Assembly: GCA_025927795.1 (NCBI GenBank)
Contig: JAICKT010000004.1
Coordinates: 1-29,232, forward strand
Length of the DNA: 29,232 nt
Direction: 5' to 3'
Source of the DNA: Parafilimonas sp.
Lineage (GTDB): Bacteria > Bacteroidota > Bacteroidia > Chitinophagales > Chitinophagaceae
Part shown: positions 24,207-29,232 of the stretch, piece by piece
Position numbering within the stretch: the stretch's first letter is position 1
How the letters are laid out: each line of letters starts with the position of its first letter
Program-made: the position numbers and the translations under genes
The notes under the pieces: generated by a model
What the model was told of the DNA's origin: nothing
Seen by the model: only the letters and a program-made list of their open reading frames with translations
Database searches by the model: none

Positions 24207-26240
24207 CTAATACTCCAGCAACTTTCTTACACTTTCATCCAGCCTCGCTTTTGCCAAAAAGTTTTTTTCTAATTCTATGTTGAAAGGAATTGGTGTATCT
24301 AAAGATGCACAGCGTATAACAGGTGCATCAAGCAGTTCGTAACAATGTTCATTTATCCATGCTGAAATTTCGCCGCCAATACCGCCGGTTAATGTGTCTT
24401 CATGTAAAATCAAAACTTTCCCTGTGCGTTCAACACTTGATTTAACAGCATCATAATCTAAAGGCAGCAATGTTCTTAAATCTAAAATATCAAGTGAAAT
24501 ATCTTCATGCGTATTTGCATATTCTGTTGCCCAATGCACACCGGCGCCATAAGTTATTATGCTAATGTCTTCACCATAATCAACAATTCTTGCTTTACCA
24601 ATTTCAATCTCATAATATTCATCTGGCACATTACCACTAATGCTTCTGTATAAAGCTTTATGCTCAAAATATAAAACCGGATTCGGATCATTAATGGCTG
24701 CAATCAATAAACCTTTTGCATCAACAGGCGTTGACGGATAAACAACTTTCAATCCTGGCGTATGTACAAACCATGCTTCATTGCTTTGCGAATGAAATGG
24801 TCCTGCGCCAACGCCAGCACCTGTAGGCATTCTAATTACAACATCTGCATTTTGTCTCCAACGATAATAAATCTTTGCAAGATTATTTACGATTTGATTA
24901 AAGCCCACACTCGCAAAATCTGCAAACTGCATTTCCATCATAACTTTAAAACCTTCCATGCTTAATCCTAATGATGCACCAACAATTGCGCTTTCGCAAA
25001 TGGGTGTATTACGCACACGCTCTTTACCAAACATGTTTACAAACCCTTCTGTAATTTTAAAGGCGCCGCCATATTCAGCAATATCCTGACCCATTAAAAT
25101 TAAGTTAGGATGTTGCTCCATGCTTTGTTTTAATGCATCGCTGATGGCGTTGATAAAACGAGCCTCCCTCCAACTACTTTCGGTGGAGGGAGAGTAAGAA
25201 ACAGGTTTACTGTTATCAATCTTTTTTACGGTTAACCGTTGACCGTTAATTGTTGACTTTTCTGCATACACATCTTTCAACTCTTCTTCAGTATTTATTT
25301 TTATTGATGGTGCGTTAAAACCAACAGCAAGCTCTTCATCAATATAATTTTTTGTTTCCTCTTTAATTGATTCAATTGTTTCTGCTGATAACACTCCTTC
25401 ATCAAGCAAAAAATTTTCATAGTTGATAGCCGGATCTTTTTCTTTCCACTCCTCAAACAAATGCTGCGGAATATATTTTGTGCCGCTGGCTTCTTCATGT
25501 CCGCGCATTCTGAAAGTCATACATTCTATTAAATATGGTTTTTGATTGTTGATGCAATAATCCCTAACACCTTTTATTGTATCATACACCGTTAAAATAT
25601 TATTACCATCAATCTGAACGCCTTCCATGCCATAACCTTTTGCACGGTCAATCAAATTCTCGCAACGATATTGTTCACTCACAGGCGTGCTTAAACCATA
25701 ACCATTATTTTCAATTAAAAAAATTACAGGTAAATCCCACACGGCAGCAACATTTAATGCTTCGTGAAAATCGCCTTCACTTGTTCCGCCTTCACCAGTA
25801 AATGCCAATGAAACTTTATTTTCTCTTTTTAATTTATGTGCGAGTGCGGTGCCATCTGCAATGGCTAATTGTGGTCCAAGATGTGAAATCATTCCGCAAA
25901 TATGATGTGCTTTATTTCCAAAATGAAAGCTGCGTTCCCTGCCTTTACTGTAACCATCATAACTGCCCTGCCATTGCATAAATAATTTATGCAGCGGCAT
26001 ATTGCGTGTTGTAAAAACGCCAAGATTTCTGTGCAGCGGCATAATCCATTCATCATCCTGTAAAGCAAGCGCAGCACCAACCGCAATCGCTTCCTGCCCG
26101 ATGCCGCTAAACCATTTTGAAATTTTTCCCTGCCGCAAAAGCACGAGCATTTTTTCTTCAATCATGCGCGGCAATAAAAGCTTTTTATAAAAATCTATGA
26201 GCTGTTCGTTTGATAAATCTCTGCGTTGAAACTGCATCAT
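24207..26240 (-). CDS. 2-oxoacid dehydrogenase E1, fused alpha and beta subunits
   Basis: 677 residues joining E1 alpha (about 1-320) and E1 beta (about 360-677), as in many Bacteroidota. The alpha half has the thiamine-diphosphate motif starting at G149-E-G151 and ending at N178-N179 (FLIENNGYG). The beta half has GQDIAEYGGAFK, EMQFADF and GPFHSQSNEAWF with H483. The complex decarboxylates pyruvate or a branched-chain 2-oxoacid and hands the acyl group to E2; which substrate cannot be decided. E2 and E3 are not in the window. The linker (about 322-360) is encoded by repeat-like, palindromic DNA. Two successive ATGs start the frame; the first (26240) is used. A near-consensus promoter box lies just upstream. 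Confidence 0.9.
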   Translation of the reverse strand: MMQFQRRDLSNEQLIDFYKKLLLPRMIEEKMLVLLRQGKISKWFSGIGQEAIAVGAALALQDDEWIMPLHRNLGVFTTRNMPLHKLFMQWQGSYDGYSKGRERSFHFGNKAHHICGMISHLGPQLAIADGTALAHKLKRENKVSLAFTGEGGTSEGDFHEALNVAAVWDLPVIFLIENNGYGLSTPVSEQYRCENLIDRAKGYGMEGVQIDGNNILTVYDTIKGVRDYCINNQKPYLIECMTFRMRGHEEASGTKYIPQHLFEEWKEKDPAINYENFLLDEGVLSAETIESIKEETKNYIDEELAVGFNAPSIKINTEEELKDVYAEKSTINGQRLTVKKIDNSKPVSYSPSTESSWREARFINAISDALKQSMEQHPNLILMGQDIAEYGGAFKITEGFVNMFGKERVRNTPICESAIVGASLGLSMEGFKVMMEMQFADFASVGFNQIVNNLAKIYYRWRQNADVVIRMPTGAGVGAGPFHSQSNEAWFVHTPGLKVVYPSTPVDAKGLLIAAINDPNPVLYFEHKALYRSISGNVPDEYYEIEIGKARIVDYGEDISIITYGAGVHWATEYANTHEDISLDILDLRTLLPLDYDAVKSSVERTGKVLILHEDTLTGGIGGEISAWINEHCYELLDAPVIRCASLDTPIPFNIELEKNFLAKARLDESVRKLLEY
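25164..25192. repeat. Perfect 9-bp inverted repeat inside the E1 linker
   Basis: ctccctcca (25164-25172) and tggagggag (25184-25192) with an 11-base loop, in the coding sequence for the variable linker (residues about 350-359, SPSTESSWRE). The form is that of an intergenic hairpin element, not of conserved coding DNA. Confidence 0.6.
25228..25239. repeat. 12-bp palindrome with tandem gttaacc/gttgacc units in the E1 linker
   Basis: acggttaaccgt is a perfect palindrome. It is followed by related units (gttgaccgttaattgttgac, 25239-25257), giving the linker residues around INGQRLTVKK. This wording also resembles intergenic repeats. Confidence 0.5.
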
Positions 26241-26244
26241 GCGG

Positions 26245-26252
26245 CGAAGTTA
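26245..26252 (-). promoter_or_regulatory. TAnnTTTG-like box (TAACTTCG) before the E1 gene
   Basis: On the - strand TAACTTCG is followed by CCGC and then ATGATG; one mismatch to TAnnTTTG. The layout parallels the box before the ALDH gene (TACTTTTG then CCGCCC). It suggests the E1 gene is transcribed separately from the epimerase gene 99 bases upstream. Confidence 0.4.
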
Positions 26253-26339
26253 AATTTTCAATTTGTAGTTTACAGCTTCTTAAAATAATTCAATTATTTT
26301 TTTCTTTTGTGATAAAATATTAAATTTTAGGAGCTTTAT

Positions 26340-27440
26340 TTAAACAGTAACTTTTTCTAATTGCTTTAAAAAGCTTTCATCTACATCAGCACCTATACCA
26401 ATACTATCGGGGAGTTCAACAAAAAAATTATTATACGTTACACCACCTGTAACAGGATCAATTTTATGACCGAGCATACAGGTATCCATATCATAAAATT
26501 TTACATTATCAAATGCGGTTGCAAAATGTGCAAATGCAGTTAATGCCACACGGCTTTCCAGCATGCCGCCCATCATGCATGCAATATTATTCGCTTCACA
26601 AGCTGCATTTATTTTTTTTGCTTCTGCAATGCCACCGCTTTTTGCAAATTTTATATTGATGTAATCGCATGCACCTGCTTTTATTAACCGTTCTGCATCA
26701 TAATGATCAAACACGCTTTCATCTGCCATAATTTTTATCGGAGAGATTTCCTTTAGCGTGGGTAAAAAGTGATCATCATGTTTGCGCATAGGTTGTTCAC
26801 AAAATTCAATATTAAATTTTCCTATTTCGGTTAAAGCATACACCGCATCCTTATAATTCCATCCCTGGTTTGCATCAACTCTTAATTTAATTTTTTCACC
26901 AATAGCGTTGCTTATTAATTCAATTCTTTGTACATCTTCTTTTGCATTTTTACCAAGTTTTACTTTTAAAATTCGCACACCACGTTCAACAAATTCTTTT
27001 GCCTGTTCAGCCATTTGTTGGGGTGAATTAATGCCGATAGTTAAATCTGTTTCTAATTCTCTTATTTTATTTCCGCCTAAAAATTTATACAAAGGAAGTT
27101 GTGCATGTTGCGCTGCAATATCATTTAACGCCATATCAAATGCACTTTTTATTGTGTTGTTATAAGCAGCAAAGGCATGCAGCTCGTTTATTCTTTCTTC
27201 AATCGCTAACGCATTTTTATTTTTCCACAATGATGCAAAATCTTTTGCCATTTCAAAACAGGTTGCTTGTGTTTCTCCTGTTATCATTGGAAAAGCAGAA
27301 CACTCACCAACACCTGTAATTTTTTCATTTGTATAAACACGGATAAAAATGTTTTGGGCATATTCCATTGTGCCGGTGGCAATGGTAAACGGTACCATTG
27401 GAATACTGTATTTATAAATTTCAGTTTGGGTTATTTTCAT
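26340..27440 (-). CDS. Dipeptide epimerase (L-Ala-D/L-Glu epimerase-like)
   Basis: 366-residue enolase-superfamily enzyme of the muconate-lactonising subgroup, cytoplasmic. Features are the Lys pair K159-V-K161, metal ligands D189 (RVDAN), E215 (EFCEQP) and D240 (MADES), the second acid/base K264 (INIKFAK), the GGMLESR strand and the D317-M-D319 motif. In dipeptide epimerases this motif holds the dipeptide's amino group. Members epimerise L-Ala-D-Glu or related dipeptides, often in murein-peptide recycling. The exact dipeptide is not predictable. The start lies eight bases after the stop of the TolB-like/TPR gene, so the two are co-transcribed; no murein peptidase is next to it. Confidence 0.87.
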   Translation of the reverse strand: MKITQTEIYKYSIPMVPFTIATGTMEYAQNIFIRVYTNEKITGVGECSAFPMITGETQATCFEMAKDFASLWKNKNALAIEERINELHAFAAYNNTIKSAFDMALNDIAAQHAQLPLYKFLGGNKIRELETDLTIGINSPQQMAEQAKEFVERGVRILKVKLGKNAKEDVQRIELISNAIGEKIKLRVDANQGWNYKDAVYALTEIGKFNIEFCEQPMRKHDDHFLPTLKEISPIKIMADESVFDHYDAERLIKAGACDYINIKFAKSGGIAEAKKINAACEANNIACMMGGMLESRVALTAFAHFATAFDNVKFYDMDTCMLGHKIDPVTGGVTYNNFFVELPDSIGIGADVDESFLKQLEKVTV

Positions 27441-27448
27441 ATTGTTAA

Positions 27449-29232
27449 TTACAATTCTCCTTTTTCTTCTAATTGTTTTATTCTGTTTCGCTCTTCTGTT
27501 TTTTCATCGAGCGCTTTTTGAACAATATCTTTAAATTCTTTATCGTTTCGAATATTATCAAACAATTTATCGTGTTGAATTAAATAAGGAGAACCCCAAT
27601 CCCATCTCCATTGTTTAAGAATTTTTAATGCAGTTTCCTTATCGCCCTTAAGCGCACAAAGACCAGCATAATCATAACTAAGCGTATCATTGTTATTGCG
27701 ATATTCTTTAACGGCTAATGCAATTTTTTCTTTTGCCTCTGCTATTTTCCCGCTATTCACAAGAGCCACAGCCCAACGATTAAAATTACGATGATTAGGA
27801 TAGCGATGCCAAAGGGTATCGTACATTCCAGCGGCCCTGCTGCAATCATTTTTATCATTACAATATGCTTGTGCTATCTCATAATAGGCATTTAGTTCTC
27901 TGTTCACATATTGACTGGCATATTTAATTACCGAATCAGCTTTACCCCATTGCAGATAAATAATGGTAAGCCATCGAAGCGCATTAGTCCGAAAAATAGT
28001 ATTAGTATCAGACAATTCAACAGCTTTTTTACAATACAGTTCAGCATTTTGAAAATCACCACAAGTATTATAAGCAAACCCAAGTGTGGTATAAACAGAA
28101 GATGTAAAAACAGAAAGCGGATTAAGACGTATAGCTTTTTTGCATAAAGGAATTGATTTTTCAGGGTCATACCAGGAATAATGGTTACCTAATTCCCGGT
28201 TTGCATCAAAATTATTTGAATTAATAGCAAGTGATTTTTCAAGATAGGATATTGCAGAATCACTATTAAAAGTAGTTTGCGATAGTAAAAAATATGCATC
28301 GGATGAAAATTCGTCAATTTTGAGTGCTTTGTTTGCCAATGATTTTATACTATCTAAAGTCGGTTGTGTTTGCGAATCATTTGCCCCTTTATCAGTCCGA
28401 TAGATATAAGTTTGCCCTTTTAAAACATAAGCTTCAGCCATCAATGGATCGCTATGAATAGCATTGTCGCAAAGAGAAAGTGTATGGAGATAATCAGAAT
28501 AAAGTTGGGGGCTTGAAGTAATAGAATCCCAATATAAAGGATGAACGGCTGAAACAAGTTTAACATAAGCTGTTAGTGCATCATTATATGCATCAATGGC
28601 TGCGGGATTTTGTGTGGCTAACCTATTAATGCGTGATTGTTCATCAGGCGTAATTTTCAGTTGTAATGCAGAGGCTATTTGCTGCGCTATATTTTCCTGA
28701 AGAGAAAAAATATCTTTTACTTCACCCGGAAAATCATCACTCCATATTTCTTTATCAGTCGTAGCATCAGTAAGAGATACAAACACCTCCACTTTATTTT
28801 TATCACGCAATACATTTCCCTGCACAATATATTTTATTCCGCCAAGTTCACTTGCAATGTCAGGAATAGAAAGTTTGGTATCGCGGTATTTTTCTACTGA
28901 TTGAGAAGCAATAGGAATCAAACCACTAAATAATTCTAATTTTTTCTGCAGCTCAAGCGCTACACCAATACAGAAAGGTTCATTCTCTTCTTTGTTTGTA
29001 CTTACGTTTTTAAATGGTAAAATGGCAATAGATTTTTCAAGCTGATTGTTTTGTTGCTTAAAATATTTTGTATAAAGAAAGTAAGCAGCAATAGCGATTA
29101 TCAAGACTGAAATACCAATAACAATTTTTGTAAGGATTGTATTTTTCTTTTTAGTTTCTTTCAGCTTTCCACTCATTTGTTTTCTTTGCGGAACAACAAG
29201 CCCTTCATCTGCGAGAGCAAAAACTTCTATGG
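27449..29232 (-). CDS. TolB-like/TPR protein, probably C-terminal part of a class III cyclase (5' end off window)
   Basis: The frame stays open to the window's right edge, so the ATG at 29176 is probably internal. The residues before it read EVFALADEGLVVPQRKQ, the wording that usually closes a class III adenylate/guanylate cyclase domain in Bacteroidota. Within the window, one membrane helix (about 18-38 from the ATG) is followed by a TolB/FlgO-like domain (SIAILPFKNVST to about residue 180). Several TPR helix pairs then run from about 185 to 550, with a charged C-terminal helix. Such proteins couple a cytoplasmic cyclase to a periplasmic protein-binding region. It is co-transcribed with the dipeptide epimerase. 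The cyclase half is an inference from about 18 residues. Confidence 0.75.
   Translation of the reverse strand, partial: IEVFALADEGLVVPQRKQMSGKLKETKKKNTILTKIVIGISVLIIAIAAYFLYTKYFKQQNNQLEKSIAILPFKNVSTNKEENEPFCIGVALELQKKLELFSGLIPIASQSVEKYRDTKLSIPDIASELGGIKYIVQGNVLRDKNKVEVFVSLTDATTDKEIWSDDFPGEVKDIFSLQENIAQQIASALQLKITPDEQSRINRLATQNPAAIDAYNDALTAYVKLVSAVHPLYWDSITSSPQLYSDYLHTLSLCDNAIHSDPLMAEAYVLKGQTYIYRTDKGANDSQTQPTLDSIKSLANKALKIDEFSSDAYFLLSQTTFNSDSAISYLEKSLAINSNNFDANRELGNHYSWYDPEKSIPLCKKAIRLNPLSVFTSSVYTTLGFAYNTCGDFQNAELYCKKAVELSDTNTIFRTNALRWLTIIYLQWGKADSVIKYASQYVNRELNAYYEIAQAYCNDKNDCSRAAGMYDTLWHRYPNHRNFNRWAVALVNSGKIAEAKEKIALAVKEYRNNNDTLSYDYAGLCALKGDKETALKILKQWRWDWGSPYLIQHDKLFDNIRNDKEFKDIVQKALDEKTEERNRIKQLEEKGEL

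Noticed and set aside
1..29232. tRNA, rRNA, CRISPR array, transposase or integrase
   Set aside because: None was found: no regularly spaced repeats, no cloverleaf and no recombinase or transposase motifs in any frame.

Overview
The window is AT-rich and looks like a chromosomal segment of a Bacteroidota bacterium, most likely a Chitinophagaceae relative. The reasons are the protein families (GH3 and GH172/DUF2961 enzymes, a fused 2-oxoacid dehydrogenase E1, a TolB-like/TPR protein behind a probable class III cyclase, class C beta-lactamase-like hydrolases with Sec signals ending in AQ), the near absence of Shine-Dalgarno sites, and several TAnnTTTG-type promoter boxes just before start codons. 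The taxon is inferred from these family resemblances, not from a search.

Left part (591-7831, + strand): one tightly packed sugar operon. It holds a small cupin, an exported GH3 beta-glycosidase, an exported GH172 (DUF2961) hydrolase, a KDPGal/KDPG aldolase (dgoA type), D-galactonate dehydratase (dgoD, all catalytic residues at the E. coli positions) and 2-keto-3-deoxygalactonokinase (dgoK). The last three form the complete De Ley-Doudoroff route from galactonate to pyruvate and glyceraldehyde-3-phosphate. The two exported hydrolases plausibly supply the sugar. An LtaS-like membrane protein (8042-10438) follows with its own promoter.

Middle part (about 10.5-20.7 kb): an accessory region mostly on the - strand. 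It has small stand-alone genes (DUF2200, a RibD/DHFR-like protein, DUF1801, a receiver-only response regulator), gene remnants, a frameshifted small membrane gene, and dispersed intergenic repeats and hairpins. At its core is a four-gene - strand operon (19693 down to 14693): a SIR2-TIR fusion protein; a STAND-type NTPase with one membrane helix and a seven-bladed WD40-like propeller; and two small exported proteins that share a QNC-x25-C pattern. This is the best candidate for an unusual system: an NAD-targeting, abortive-infection-like defence device whose sensor may sit outside the cytoplasm.

Right part (21207-29232): an ALDH7-type aldehyde dehydrogenase followed by a DUF3887/beta-lactamase-fold serine hydrolase (+ strand). 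Convergent with these is a fused E1 alpha/beta 2-oxoacid dehydrogenase whose linker is built from palindromic repeat-like DNA. Then come a dipeptide epimerase of the enolase superfamily and the 3' part of a TolB-like/TPR protein that runs off the right edge, probably behind a class III nucleotide cyclase domain. No tRNA, rRNA, CRISPR array, transposase or integrase was seen.
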